Assembly (NCBI GenBank): GCA_024104275.1
Contig: JAGGHK010000002.1
Coordinates: forward strand, 109,993-173,992
Length of the DNA: 64,000 nucleotides
Reading direction: 5' to 3'
Source of the DNA: Bifidobacterium sp.
Lineage (GTDB): Bacteria > Actinomycetota > Actinomycetes > Actinomycetales > Bifidobacteriaceae
This document shows positions 7,737-16,958 of the stretch, piece after piece. The translations under genes were made by a program, and so were the position numbers. A model generated the notes under the pieces. That model ran no database searches. It was not told the origin of the DNA and was given only the letters and a program-made list of their open reading frames with translations. The stretch's first letter is position 1; each line of letters opens with the position of its first letter.

Positions 7737-9995
7737 TCATTCGACCTGCTCGGAGAGTTCCATCCACTCGGACTCCAAGGATTCGGACTCGGCGGAGTTG
7801 GCGGAGAGCTGCTCGTTGAGCTTGCCCAGGCCGACGTAATCGGACGGGTCGTGAGCGGCCATTTTTTGTTCAATCTTCGACTTTTCGGTTTCCAGCTTGG
7901 CAAGTTTACGCTCGATGGCCGAGAGACGACGAGTGGCGTCGTGGAAGGCCTTGCCGGTCAGTTTCTGCCCGCCGGATTGTGAATCGGAATCAGCATTCTT
8001 GCTGCCATCATTTGAGTTTGCATTTGATGATTGAGACCCGGAATTACTGCTCGAATTGCTCGAAGAAGAGCCCTTGCCCGACGACTTGCCGCCGCGGTTG
8101 CCACCGATAACCTCGTCAAGCGTTTCGCCGTTCTCGATTTTGCGCACCATCTCGAGGTAATCGTCAACCCCTCCGGGAAGATGGCGGACCTTGCCGCCAA
8201 TCAACGCGAACTGCTCGTCGGTCACACGTTCCAGCAGGTAACGGTCGTGGGAAACCACAATCAGCGTGCCGGGCCAGGAATCGAGCAGATCCTCCATCAC
8301 GGCCAGCATGTCGGTGTCGAGGTCGTTGCCCGGTTCGTCAAGAATCAAAACGTTAGGTTCGTCCAGCAGAATCAGTAACAGCTGCATACGACGTTTCTGG
8401 CCGCCGGAGAGGTCGGCGATCGGTGTCATCAATTGCGCAGCCGAGAAACCAAGACGTTCCATCAGCTGGCTGGTCGAAACCTCTTTGCCGTCGACCTCGT
8501 AGGTCGGTTTGTAGCGGCTCAGCACTTCCTTGATCTTGTATTTGCCGAGTTTCTCCAACTCGTCAAGCCGCTGCGAAAGCACCGCGAACTTCACGGTCTT
8601 GCCGATTTTCACGTGCCCTTTGGTCGGCGTTAACGTGCCGTCGATGATCTTCAGCAGCGTCGACTTGCCGGCACCGTTCGCCCCGACAATGCCGAACCGG
8701 TCGCCCGGCCCGATAAGCCAAGTCACATCATCAAGAATCTTGCGACCGCTGACCGTCACCTTTTGCGCCGAAGAAGTGATGGCAGGAACCGCTTGGTCGT
8801 CAGCTTTCGCATCACTATCTATGCCGTCTGTCTGACTGCCGCTATCGGAAGTCGCCGCAGCGGAATCATTGGCGATAGTGTTATCGGCCTTAATCTCAAC
8901 TGTCGAGTCTGCAGCTTCGGCTTTTTGCGCCTTCGCATCCACCAACCGGTCATCATCCAAATCGTCAACGGCCAGCTCGACGGAACCCATGACCTTCGGC
9001 TCCTCATATAAAGCCGGAACCACATCGACGCGAGATGCCGAATCATTGCCCGAACCATCAGAAGCCTCGTCAGCTGCATTGGGACTTTCGCCTTGCAGAT
9101 GCTCAAAAATCTGGGTCACATCATTCAGGTCAACGACCTGCTTGCCCAGCCGTGAAGTCGCCATCTGCTTGAGTTGCAATGTATTACGCATCGGCGGCAC
9201 GTCGGCGATCAATTCGTTGGCCTGCTTGACGTGGAACTTCTGCTTGGTGGCACGGGCGCGAGCGCCGCGGGTCAGCCACGCCAACTCCTTGCGGGCCAGA
9301 TTACGACGACGTTCCTCACGAATATCGGCCTGACGATCGCGCTCGACGCGCTGGAGCATGTAGGCGCTGTAGCCACCTTCGAACGGGTCGATCACCCCGT
9401 CGTGCACTTCCCACATCGACTCGCAGACCTCGTCCAGGAACCAGCGGTCGTGGGTGACCAGCAGCAGCGCGCCCTGCCCCGAGGCCCAACGGTTCTTCAA
9501 GTGTTCCGCAAGCCAGTGAATGGTGACGATATCCAAGTGATTCGTAGGCTCGTCGAGTGCGAGAATATCCCAATCCTTCAGCAGCAAACGGGTCAAATCC
9601 ACACGACGACGCTGCCCGCCGGAAAGCGAGCCGACCTTGGCGTCAAGGCTCAACCCGCCAAGCAACGCCTCCACGATTTCGCGCGAACGGGTGTCGGAAG
9701 CCCACTGGTAATCCTCGCGTCCTTCGAGCGCGGCTTCACGCACGGTGGCATTGTCATCAAGCGGATCACGTTGATCAAGCATGCCAAAAGTCAGTCCATT
9801 GCGAGTGGTCACCCGCCCGGAATCAGGTTGCTGCGTGCCGGCCAGCAAGTGCAACAAAGTGGACTTTCCATCACCGTTTTTACCGACAATACCAATGCGG
9901 TCACCCTCAAAGACGCCCTGAGTTACATCGGTGAAAATGGTTTTGGTGGCGAAATCAAGCGAAACGTGTTCAAGTCCCAAGTCATAAGTCGGCAT
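7737..9995 (-). CDS. ABC-F family ATPase
   Basis: This is a 752-residue ABC-F protein with two ATP-binding domains and no membrane domain. Such proteins act on ribosomes as translation factors or in antibiotic protection. Domain 1 has Walker A GKNGDGKST (about 38-46), signature LSGGQRRR (about 134-141) and Walker B LALDEPTNHLD. Domain 2 has GANGAGKST (about 438-446), LSGGQKRR and LILDEPGNDLD. An acidic linker of roughly 120 residues (about 300-415) separates the domains, longer than the usual interdomain linker. The C-terminal arm is a Ser/Gly/Asn-rich stretch followed by a coiled coil, as in Uup-type members. The substrate or subgroup cannot be fixed from the sequence alone. Confidence 0.92.
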   Translation of the reverse strand: MPTYDLGLEHVSLDFATKTIFTDVTQGVFEGDRIGIVGKNGDGKSTLLHLLAGTQQPDSGRVTTRNGLTFGMLDQRDPLDDNATVREAALEGREDYQWASDTRSREIVEALLGGLSLDAKVGSLSGGQRRRVDLTRLLLKDWDILALDEPTNHLDIVTIHWLAEHLKNRWASGQGALLLVTHDRWFLDEVCESMWEVHDGVIDPFEGGYSAYMLQRVERDRQADIREERRRNLARKELAWLTRGARARATKQKFHVKQANELIADVPPMRNTLQLKQMATSRLGKQVVDLNDVTQIFEHLQGESPNAADEASDGSGNDSASRVDVVPALYEEPKVMGSVELAVDDLDDDRLVDAKAQKAEAADSTVEIKADNTIANDSAAATSDSGSQTDGIDSDAKADDQAVPAITSSAQKVTVSGRKILDDVTWLIGPGDRFGIVGANGAGKSTLLKIIDGTLTPTKGHVKIGKTVKFAVLSQRLDELEKLGKYKIKEVLSRYKPTYEVDGKEVSTSQLMERLGFSAAQLMTPIADLSGGQKRRMQLLLILLDEPNVLILDEPGNDLDTDMLAVMEDLLDSWPGTLIVVSHDRYLLERVTDEQFALIGGKVRHLPGGVDDYLEMVRKIENGETLDEVIGGNRGGKSSGKGSSSSNSSSNSGSQSSNANSNDGSKNADSDSQSGGQKLTGKAFHDATRRLSAIERKLAKLETEKSKIEQKMAAHDPSDYVGLGKLNEQLSANSAESESLESEWMELSEQVE

Positions 9996-10100
9996 AGTGA
10001 TTCGATGGTATCGCTCGCTGCCAACACCCTTGCGCTCGGAACCGAATCAGAAGCCACGTCACCCATGCACCCCTCACAGCACCTGGCCCCAAACCAGTGC

Positions 10101-10136
10101 GAAAAGCACCATTTCAGGCATGTTTTGGTGCTTTTC
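10101..10136 (-). terminator. Terminator of the glutamine amidotransferase gene
   Basis: GAAAAGCACCA (10101-10111) and TGGTGCTTTTC (10126-10136) form a perfect 11-bp stem with a 14-nt loop. Read on the minus strand it lies 42 bp past the amidotransferase stop and ends with TTTTC. Confidence 0.75.
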
Positions 10137-10178
10137 CCACAGGTTTAGACCGCACGCGAGCACGAACTGGCTGGCCGG

Positions 10179-10901
10179 TCACTCGTTCAACGCACGGGCG
10201 CTGGCGGCGCAACGCACGGCAAATGCGGAGAAGACCTGTTCGGCAAGCGGCTGCAGCTCGACGTCGTAGCGTTTGAAATCGTCGCGGATCTTCGCGATCT
10301 CGCTTTTCTTCATGCCCTTGACCATGGAAGGCTCGCTGAGCCATTCGTCGAGCAGCGTCGGGGTAACCTCGAGATGGAATTGCAGCCCGAGCGCACTTTT
10401 GTAGCAGAACGCCTGGTTTTCGGTATATTTCGACGACGCAAGAAGCTGGCCGCCCTCGGGCACGGAAACGACGTCGTTATGCCAGTTGAGTACGTTCATC
10501 TGATCAGTCCACATCGGGAACCAATCGTTTTTGGCGACGCGCTTGATGGGCGCGAACCCGATTTCCGAGCACTTTCCGCTCTGCAACTTGCCGCCGAGCG
10601 CCGTGGAAATAATCTGGTGACCAAGGCAGATGCCGAGCACCGGCTTGCCCGCCTTCACGGCCTTGCGCACCAGTTTCGCTTCGGTTTTAAGCCCCGGATA
10701 TTCCTTGTAATCCTGCGCCCCCATCGGCCCGCCCATCACGACGAGCCCGGCGATCTCCTCGCTTTTCGGCACGTCAGGATTCGCATCAGCCGCGATACTC
10801 AACGTTTGGCTGGCCATACCGAGGTCATCAAGATTATCAAGAATACGTCCCGGCTTTTCGCAGGAGACATGTTGCAGGATAAGCACTTTCGGCATCGTCA
10901 T
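10179..10901 (-). CDS. Class I glutamine amidotransferase (GMP synthase-like)
   Basis: This is a 240-residue stand-alone class I glutamine amidotransferase. The nucleophile is in GICLGHQIIS (about residues 96-105) and the catalytic His-Glu pair in LQFHLEVTP (about 187-195). The order and the opening MPKVLILQHVSCEKPG match the GuaA-amidotransferase-like proteins that are not part of GMP synthase. I chose the start at 10901 (MTMPKV); an upstream extension of 20 codons looks non-coding. The acceptor substrate is unknown. It is divergent from cysS with about 100 bp between. Confidence 0.85.
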   Translation of the reverse strand: MTMPKVLILQHVSCEKPGRILDNLDDLGMASQTLSIAADANPDVPKSEEIAGLVVMGGPMGAQDYKEYPGLKTEAKLVRKAVKAGKPVLGICLGHQIISTALGGKLQSGKCSEIGFAPIKRVAKNDWFPMWTDQMNVLNWHNDVVSVPEGGQLLASSKYTENQAFCYKSALGLQFHLEVTPTLLDEWLSEPSMVKGMKKSEIAKIRDDFKRYDVELQPLAEQVFSAFAVRCAASARALNE

Positions 10902-11003
10902 GATTCCATTGTGACATTGCGTCACCCCAAATTCATAACGATTGACTTCAAGCGAACGCAAATTTTTGGGTTTTGTCGGCTAAAGCCAATATTCTTGAAA
11001 GTT

Positions 11004-12836
11004 ATGGGAAACGCCACAAAACCGCAGAATTCCAACCTTCCTGAATCAGCACAGTCGAAGGCCCTCGCCGAAGCCGCCAACGGGCTGAAGCTTTATAACA
11101 CGGCCACGCACGAAGTGTCCGCGTTCACGCCGATCGTGCCGGGCAAGGTCGGTATCTACGTCTGTGGCGCAACGGTGCAGAGCTCGCCGCATATCGGCCA
11201 TATCCGGGCGGCGGTCGCATTCGATATCGTCCGCCGTTGGTTGCAAAAGCTGGGTTACGACGTCACGTTCATCCGCAACGTCACGGATATCGACGACAAG
11301 ATTTTGGACAAAGCGGCGGCCGCAGGCCAGCAATGGTGGGCACGCGCCTATTACTATGAGCGCGAATTCACCCACGCCTATGAAACGCTCGGCGTGCTCG
11401 CCCCTACCTATGAACCTCGCGCCACCGGTCATATCGGCGACATGGTCGACTTGATTCAGCGCCTGATCGACCGCGGCCACGCCTACGTCATCACTGACAC
11501 CGAAGGCAAGCCGACCGGCAATGTGTTCTTCGATGTGGTCAGCTGGCCCCACTATGGCGAGCTGACCCACCAAAAGCAGAGTGCGGAAGTCGATTCCGCC
11601 GCAGCGGTGGCCGATGAAATGGGACCGAGCGTCGACCAGTCCGGCGACGACAAATACAATCCCGTTGACCCCGCCGATTACGACCCGAACAAGCACGACC
11701 CCCGCGATTTCGCGCTATGGAAAGCCAGCAAAGAAAGCGATCCTGAGACGGCGCGTTGGAAGACGCCGTTCGGCACCGGCCGTCCGGGCTGGCATATCGA
11801 ATGCTCGGCGATGAGCCACCGCTACCTCGACGGCATGTTCGACATCCACGGCGGCGGACTCGACCTTCGCTTCCCCCACCACGAAAACGAGATGGCGCAG
11901 ACCCGCGCGGCCGGATATGAATCCGCCAATGTTTGGATGCACTCAGCCTGGGTGACGGCCAAGGGCGAGAAAATGTCAAAATCCTTGGGCAACGGTCTTT
12001 CCGTGCCAAGCGTACTCGCGCAAAACTCACCTTGGGTGGTGCGTTACGCCTTGGGCGGCGTGCAGTATCGCTCGATGCTCGAGTGGAGCGATCAGACGCT
12101 CGCTGAGGCGAAGTCGGCCTACGAGCGCATCAGCAATTTCATCGATCGCGCAGGCAAGGCGCTGGGAGCCGTTGGCCAACCAAGCCACGAAGAAGTCGAA
12201 GCCGTTACGGCCGACCAATTGCCATCCGATTTTGTGGATGCGATGAACGATGACATCAACGTTTCCGGCGCCACCGCGGCGATTTTCACCGCCATCCGTC
12301 ATGGCAACACGCTGATTTCAGAGCTTGAAGCCAAACAGGCGGCGTTCAGTTCCGTAAGCGAAGTCGATTTAAATCAGTTGATGAATGAGTTCGAGACCAT
12401 CCTCGGCGAAGCGAACAAGCGCTACTCCGACATGCCTCAAGAAGCGATTCAGGAAGACGCCAAAGCCCGTTTCGCCCTGACACAAGGCAGCCTTTCCGCC
12501 GATACCATTGACGCCCTCACCTCCCGTGTCGCGTTGCGCGAGACCTTGCTTTCGGTTCGTGCCATGCTCGACACTCTGGGCCTCGACCCGCTCGCCGAGC
12601 CTTGGAATAAGGCCACCTCTGGCAGCTCCGAGGGGCAGGGAAAGCTTTTGACCAACGGCGCCGCCGAGGCTGAGCATAAGTTGCTCGACGAGATGATGCA
12701 GTACCAGCTCACCGCCCGCAACGTCGCCCGCAAGTCCAAAGACTTCGAAAAGGCCGACAAGATTCGCAACACCCTTGCCTCCATGGGAGTCACCATCACA
12801 GATTTGCCCACCGGTTCCACTTGGAAATTGGGTTAA
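11004..12836 (+). CDS. cysS: Cysteinyl-tRNA synthetase
   Basis: This enzyme charges tRNA-Cys with cysteine. It has 610 residues, longer than the 460-500 usual in other phyla. The start MGNATKPQ at 11004 is chosen because an earlier open frame runs antisense to the neighbouring gene. The zinc cysteine and HIGH motif lie in YVCGATVQSSPHIGHIRAA (about 52-70), further zinc ligands in GWHIECSAMS and the HENE region, and KMSKS at about 324-328. An inserted stretch near residues 190-230 (Asp/Ala-rich) breaks the catalytic domain. The C-terminal helical domain ends with DLPTGSTWKLG, the normal CysRS ending. Confidence 0.95.
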   Translation: MGNATKPQNSNLPESAQSKALAEAANGLKLYNTATHEVSAFTPIVPGKVGIYVCGATVQSSPHIGHIRAAVAFDIVRRWLQKLGYDVTFIRNVTDIDDKILDKAAAAGQQWWARAYYYEREFTHAYETLGVLAPTYEPRATGHIGDMVDLIQRLIDRGHAYVITDTEGKPTGNVFFDVVSWPHYGELTHQKQSAEVDSAAAVADEMGPSVDQSGDDKYNPVDPADYDPNKHDPRDFALWKASKESDPETARWKTPFGTGRPGWHIECSAMSHRYLDGMFDIHGGGLDLRFPHHENEMAQTRAAGYESANVWMHSAWVTAKGEKMSKSLGNGLSVPSVLAQNSPWVVRYALGGVQYRSMLEWSDQTLAEAKSAYERISNFIDRAGKALGAVGQPSHEEVEAVTADQLPSDFVDAMNDDINVSGATAAIFTAIRHGNTLISELEAKQAAFSSVSEVDLNQLMNEFETILGEANKRYSDMPQEAIQEDAKARFALTQGSLSADTIDALTSRVALRETLLSVRAMLDTLGLDPLAEPWNKATSGSSEGQGKLLTNGAAEAEHKLLDEMMQYQLTARNVARKSKDFEKADKIRNTLASMGVTITDLPTGSTWKLG

Positions 12837-12873
12837 AAGCGCGGAACGTTATCTCAGAGGGGAGATTTTTGGA

Positions 12874-13116
12874 ATGAGCATCAGCGATAATAAAACACAT
12901 AATCTTAAGCGGTTCGTTCATTTCATGTACTTATCCGGAAGCCGACCAACCGAAAAGGAGATTTCGGAGCTTAAGAGTGAAATTGCCCTATGGCCAGATA
13001 ATAAGCAACAACTGATGCAAAAAGTGCTCAACAAGCGACTGAAATGGGCGCGAAAATCATCTTTCAAGGTTCGTACAGTTTCGATCCCCTTCCTGCCCCT
13101 CCTCAACAGGCAATAA
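12874..13116 (+). CDS. Small orphan protein, unknown
   Basis: This encodes 80 residues (MSISDNKTHNLKR...). ATG 12874 follows a GGGGAG site. The sequence is basic, with two probable helices (about 12-30 and 33-60), and has no motif I recognise. Codon and base use is clearly more AT-rich than in cysS and ffh on either side, which suggests acquired DNA. It overlaps the next small ORF by 73 bp in another frame. The two may be one gene broken by a frameshift near 13060, because the continuation of each looks more protein-like than the overlapped ends. No function is proposed. Confidence 0.4.
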   Translation: MSISDNKTHNLKRFVHFMYLSGSRPTEKEISELKSEIALWPDNKQQLMQKVLNKRLKWARKSSFKVRTVSIPFLPLLNRQ

Positions 13117-13262
13117 TGAATGCCGTAGAACGTCTGTATAACGAATTTTCATATTGCACGGTCGCAAAAGGATTTGAGGTTGATATCATACCAGCAACCT
13201 TAAAGACTAGTAACACTTATCTTCTTTATTTGGCGGAATTGCTATATAAAACAACGCAATGA
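13044..13262 (+). CDS. Small orphan protein or frameshifted second half
   Basis: This encodes 72 residues (MGAKIIFQGSYSFDPL...). It lacks a clear ribosome binding site and begins inside the preceding ORF. The segment AIMNAVERLYNEFSYC and the following lines look like ordinary helical and strand protein sequence, but I recognise no family. It ends 72 bp before ffh. It may be the second half of the 12874 gene after a frameshift, or spurious. Confidence 0.3.
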   Translation: MGAKIIFQGSYSFDPLPAPPQQAIMNAVERLYNEFSYCTVAKGFEVDIIPATLKTSNTYLLYLAELLYKTTQ

Positions 13263-13334
13263 ATCGAATACTGCCGATTGGACAGGCCAGGTTTTGCTAT
13301 TTTTCTCCCTACGAACCGCTAGAATTGAGACATT

Positions 13335-14999
13335 ATGGCAGCATTCAGTTCTTTGACAGACAAGCTCTCCAACGCATTCAAGCACCTGAAGAGCAAAGGC
13401 AAACTTTCCGAGGCGGATATCGACGGGACGATCCGCGAGATTCGTCGCGCGTTGCTCGACGCCGATGTGGCGCTCGATGTGGTGCGCTCTTTCACTTCCC
13501 GCGTCCGCGAACGCGCCCTTGGCGAAGAGGTTTCGCAAGCGCTGAACCCGGCGCAGCAAGTGGTGAAGATCGTCAACGACGAGCTGACGCAGATTCTCGG
13601 TGCAGGCGTCGACCGCCCGTTGAACTTCGCCAAGAACCCGCCAACCATCATCATGCTGGCCGGCCTTCAAGGTGCTGGTAAGACGACATTGGCAGGCAAA
13701 CTTGGCTATTGGCTCAAGGACGCCGGACATACTCCGCTGCTGGTCGCGGCCGATCTGCAGCGCCCGAACGCCGTCACCCAGCTGCAAGTGGTCGGTGAGC
13801 GCGCCGATGTTCCTGTTTACGCTCCAGAAAAAGGCGTGCAGTCCGACGGCGGCGAAGCTGTGGCAGCCCCCGGCCAGACCAGCGGCGACCCGGTGAAGGT
13901 CGCGCGCGACTCGATCCAGTACGCCAAAGACAAATTGCATGACACTGTCATTATCGATACCGCAGGCCGCTTGGGCGTCGACGAGGAACTGATGAAGCAG
14001 GCCCGCGACATCCGAGACGCCGTTCATCCCAACGAGATCCTCTTCGTCATCGATGCGATGATCGGTCAGGACGCGGTGCAGACCGCCGAAGCGTTCAACA
14101 AAGGCGTGGACTTCACCGGCGTGGTGCTCTCCAAGCTCGACGGCGACGCCCGAGGCGGCGCGGCGCTTTCGGTGGCAAGCGTTACCGGCAAGCCGATTCT
14201 CTTCGTCTCCAACGGCGAAGGACTCAAGGACTTCGAGGTCTTCCATCCCGACCGTATGGCCTCTCGCATCCTCGATATGGGCGATATCCTCACCCTCATC
14301 GAGCAGGCGCAGAAGGAGTTCGACGAGCAGGAGGCTATGGAGTCCGCCAAGAAGATGGCGAAGGGCACCTACGGCCTCGACGACTTCATGGAGCAGCTCC
14401 AGCAGGTTCGCAAGCTCGGTTCGATGAAAAGCCTTCTGGGCATGATTCCGGGCATGGCCGCGCATCGCAAAGAACTCGAGGCACTTGACGAGCACGAGAT
14501 CGACCGCACCGAAGCCATCATCAACTCGATGACCCCAGCCGAACGCCGCGACCCCTCCATCATCGACGGCTCACGCCGCGCCCGCATCGCCTACGGTTCT
14601 GGCAACACGGTCTCCTCGGTCAACGGCTTGTTGCAACGCTTTGAGCAGGCGGCCAAGATGATGAAGCGCATGACCAACAAGGTCGGAGGCGGCATTCCCG
14701 GCATGGGCGGCCCGGCGATGGGTGGCGGCTACGGCGGCGGCAAAAAGGGCAAGAAAGGCAAGAAGAAGGGCAAGTCGAAGTCCGGCAACCCGATGAAGCG
14801 CGAGGCCGAAGAAAAAGCGTTGCGCGCCAAACTCGCCGGCAAGAAGAACTCCGGCGGCTCGGCCTTCGCCAAGAAACCGCAGAACCCCGCCCTTCCCGCA
14901 GGCTTGCAGGAGGCCATGGACGCGGCCGGCACCGACGAGAACGGCACCCCGAACCTTCCGCCGAATTTCGGCGGCGGCCTTTCCGGCCTGCTAGGCTGA
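13335..14999 (+). CDS. ffh: Signal recognition particle protein Ffh
   Basis: Ffh binds signal sequences and the 4.5S/SRP RNA and, with FtsY, brings nascent membrane proteins to SecYEG. It has 554 residues. The N domain is about 1-90. The G domain has GLQGAGKTT (about 110-118), DTAGR (about 209-213) and the TKLD-like motif SKLDGDARGG (about 262-271). The methionine-rich M domain is at about 330-460. The tail from about 465 is a Gly/Lys-rich stretch (GGGYGGGKKGKK) typical of actinobacterial Ffh. It is followed after 179 bp by a separate gene, not rpsP, so the usual ffh-rpsP link is interrupted here. Confidence 0.96.
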   Translation: MAAFSSLTDKLSNAFKHLKSKGKLSEADIDGTIREIRRALLDADVALDVVRSFTSRVRERALGEEVSQALNPAQQVVKIVNDELTQILGAGVDRPLNFAKNPPTIIMLAGLQGAGKTTLAGKLGYWLKDAGHTPLLVAADLQRPNAVTQLQVVGERADVPVYAPEKGVQSDGGEAVAAPGQTSGDPVKVARDSIQYAKDKLHDTVIIDTAGRLGVDEELMKQARDIRDAVHPNEILFVIDAMIGQDAVQTAEAFNKGVDFTGVVLSKLDGDARGGAALSVASVTGKPILFVSNGEGLKDFEVFHPDRMASRILDMGDILTLIEQAQKEFDEQEAMESAKKMAKGTYGLDDFMEQLQQVRKLGSMKSLLGMIPGMAAHRKELEALDEHEIDRTEAIINSMTPAERRDPSIIDGSRRARIAYGSGNTVSSVNGLLQRFEQAAKMMKRMTNKVGGGIPGMGGPAMGGGYGGGKKGKKGKKKGKSKSGNPMKREAEEKALRAKLAGKKNSGGSAFAKKPQNPALPAGLQEAMDAAGTDENGTPNLPPNFGGGLSGLLG

Positions 15000-15000
15000 A

Positions 15001-15030
15001 TTTCCACCCTCACAATTTCCACCCTCACAA
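15001..15030 (+). repeat. Perfect 15-bp tandem duplication after ffh
   Basis: TTTCCACCCTCACAA occurs twice back-to-back directly after the ffh stop codon. It is likely a recent slippage duplication, and no terminator hairpin was seen at this point. Confidence 0.85.
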
Positions 15031-15178
15031 TCATGACGCGCGAAACCCGCGATTCGTCTCAGAGGTTTTGCACGTCACGATTCCCGTATAGGCAACGAAA
15101 CAAACGTACCGTTGTAATACTTTCAGAATCGGCTTTTATTTACACAGCTGATCCACTGACGCACAAGGAAAATAATTC

Positions 15179-16267
15179 ATGGTAGTCACGCTCTCAATAC
15201 TGCTGGGTCTTATCGCCTTGTGGTGGATGTTGCGCTTCCTGCCGGCAGGCGCTGATGGGCACGGTCTATTACCGTATCTCATCGCTTTCGTTCGTTTTTT
15301 GTGGATCCCATCGTTGGCCATTCTGGCGGCGGCGCTTCTATCCCGCCATTGGATTCTCGCCGGCATCGCAGCGATATTGACGCTACTTACTGCCGTATTC
15401 GCCTCGCCTTGGTACCGTAAATCTCACGGTACCTCAGCCGAACAAAACCAGGCAAGGCAGGCGTCGCAAGACAAGAAAATCCAAAGTACCGATAATCCAT
15501 ATACTGTAATGACCCTGAATTGCCGTTACGGTCAGGCCGACCCACGAGCTATCGTCGACGCCGTACGCAGCAATGACGTTTCGATATTGGCCCTGCAAGA
15601 ACTCACCCCCGAACTTGTTACCGCCCTCGACGGCGCAGGAATGAACGCACTGCTCCCTTACTGCCAACTCGGCAAATCGAAGAAAAGCGACAACGGCGGC
15701 TTCAACGCCATCTTCTCGCGCACGAAACCCGACGCGCAAGCCGGCAATGCCATCGACATCCTCGCAGCCGATGTTCCGTACTGCGAAATCAAGGGGGTAG
15801 CCGTTTACAGCGCCCATCCCAAATCCCCCATGCGCGGCTGCAAGGAATGGTCACGCGGCATTATCAATCTCGCCAGCCTCGGCGGGCATGCTAAAAGTAA
15901 TACAAATGTATCCGAACCTGACAGTATAAGCAATGATGCAATAGCCGCGAGCGACGAAACCCACGAGACGCAAGGCAAAGGCTCACCGGATACAACAATC
16001 CAGCCCGGCGAAACCATCATCATGGGCGATCTCAACTCCAGCCTCGACCACCCCAGCTTCCGCAAGCTGCTCGAGGCGGGATTTGCCGACGCAGGCCTCG
16101 CCACCTCGCACGGCAACGCCGCAAATTTTCCGCAATGGCTGGTTTGGCCGCGCCTGGAACTCGACCACATCCTTGTCACTTCCGGTATCAGCGCCTCGGA
16201 GGTATGCACTTTGGCCATCCCCGGAAGCGATCATTTCGCGCTGCTCGCCCAACTGCGTCATCTATAG
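15179..16267 (+). CDS. Membrane-anchored endonuclease/exonuclease/phosphatase family protein
   Basis: This is a 362-residue protein. About residues 1-80 hold three hydrophobic segments, so it is membrane bound, and the rest forms an EEP (DNase I-like) fold. Visible EEP motifs are LNCRYGQAD (about 116-124), ILALQELTPE (about 139-148, catalytic Glu), GDLNSSLDHPSF (about 282-293) and the ending GSDHFALLAQL (about 348-358, catalytic Asp-His). It matches the large group of actinobacterial EEP proteins of unknown substrate. A low-complexity insertion lies at about 240-275. AAGGAAAA precedes the ATG. Confidence 0.85.
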   Translation: MVVTLSILLGLIALWWMLRFLPAGADGHGLLPYLIAFVRFLWIPSLAILAAALLSRHWILAGIAAILTLLTAVFASPWYRKSHGTSAEQNQARQASQDKKIQSTDNPYTVMTLNCRYGQADPRAIVDAVRSNDVSILALQELTPELVTALDGAGMNALLPYCQLGKSKKSDNGGFNAIFSRTKPDAQAGNAIDILAADVPYCEIKGVAVYSAHPKSPMRGCKEWSRGIINLASLGGHAKSNTNVSEPDSISNDAIAASDETHETQGKGSPDTTIQPGETIIMGDLNSSLDHPSFRKLLEAGFADAGLATSHGNAANFPQWLVWPRLELDHILVTSGISASEVCTLAIPGSDHFALLAQLRHL

Positions 16268-16460
16268 TCCCCGGCTACGTCATACACGGTTGGCACCGGT
16301 TTGCTATCAGCAAAACAAGAAAATCCTTCGAGAATACCTGCGTTTATTTTTCCTTGTAACGTTCCGTCGAAAACCCAAGCGATATATGGCTTTTCGGCAA
16401 CAACGTCAGATTAGCGCACCTTCTCGAAATGACTACAATTAGACAAAACATATCTGTCTA

Positions 16461-16489
16461 TTGACTTTCTGCAAGAGTGTCCATATGCT
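16461..16489 (+). promoter_or_regulatory. Sigma-70-like promoter upstream of RHH gene
   Basis: TTGACT (16461-16466) and TATGCT (16484-16489) are separated by exactly 17 bp. They lie about 80 bp before the ATG of the small ribbon-helix-helix gene. The rest of the interval 16268-16570 holds no gene. Confidence 0.6.
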
Positions 16490-16570
16490 GTCCTTTTGGT
16501 TGCTATGTAGACGACTTGAACGGATACTAAAAAGTACGAATTCAATGTCGAATGCAAAGAAGGACATATT

Positions 16571-16801
16571 ATGAACGACACACAAAATGCAGACATTCAA
16601 TTCAATATCTCCGTTAGCAAAGACCAGCTCGCACTTATGAAACGAGCTGCGGCGCTTGAGGAGAGACCAGTGAAGGACTGGGCAATGGATACATTGCTCG
16701 AGGCCGCGAGCGAGGGCGTGGAGAAAGAAGTGACGCTCCAGGAGGTCAACGAGGAGTTCGACAAGATCCTCGCGACTTTCGAGGCTCCTGCGAACGTATG
16801 A
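16571..16801 (+). CDS. Orphan ribbon-helix-helix/antitoxin-like protein
   Basis: This encodes 76 residues. ATG 16571 has a good GAAGGAC site. The segment IQFNISVSKDQLALMKRAAALEERPVKDWA (written here in order, about 10-39) has the strand-helix-helix pattern of type II antitoxins of the RHH or DUF1778 kind, followed by an acidic C-terminal helix. No toxin gene is adjacent: the next gene lies on the other strand past a terminator. It may be a solitary regulator or an antitoxin that lost its toxin. The layout resembles the broken gene at 7531. Confidence 0.6.
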   Translation: MNDTQNADIQFNISVSKDQLALMKRAAALEERPVKDWAMDTLLEAASEGVEKEVTLQEVNEEFDKILATFEAPANV

Positions 16802-16888
16802 CAATTCTTTGATCGGTTACAGAATTCCGTTTTTGCGCGCTGCTATATGCGTTTAAAACGGGTTTCGACGATAATAATAAGCATTACA

Positions 16889-16925
16889 AAAGCGGGAAAC
16901 AGATCCATACCTGTTTCCCGCTTTT
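16889..16925. terminator. Bidirectional terminator
   Basis: AAAGCGGGAAACAG (16889-16902) pairs with CTGTTTCCCGCTTT (14 bp) around an 8-nt loop. It has T/A runs on both sides, so it can serve both the RHH gene on the plus strand and the dehydrogenase on the minus strand. Confidence 0.85.
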
Positions 16926-16958
16926 CGTATATCCGAACGATCGTCTCCGAATTTCAGA

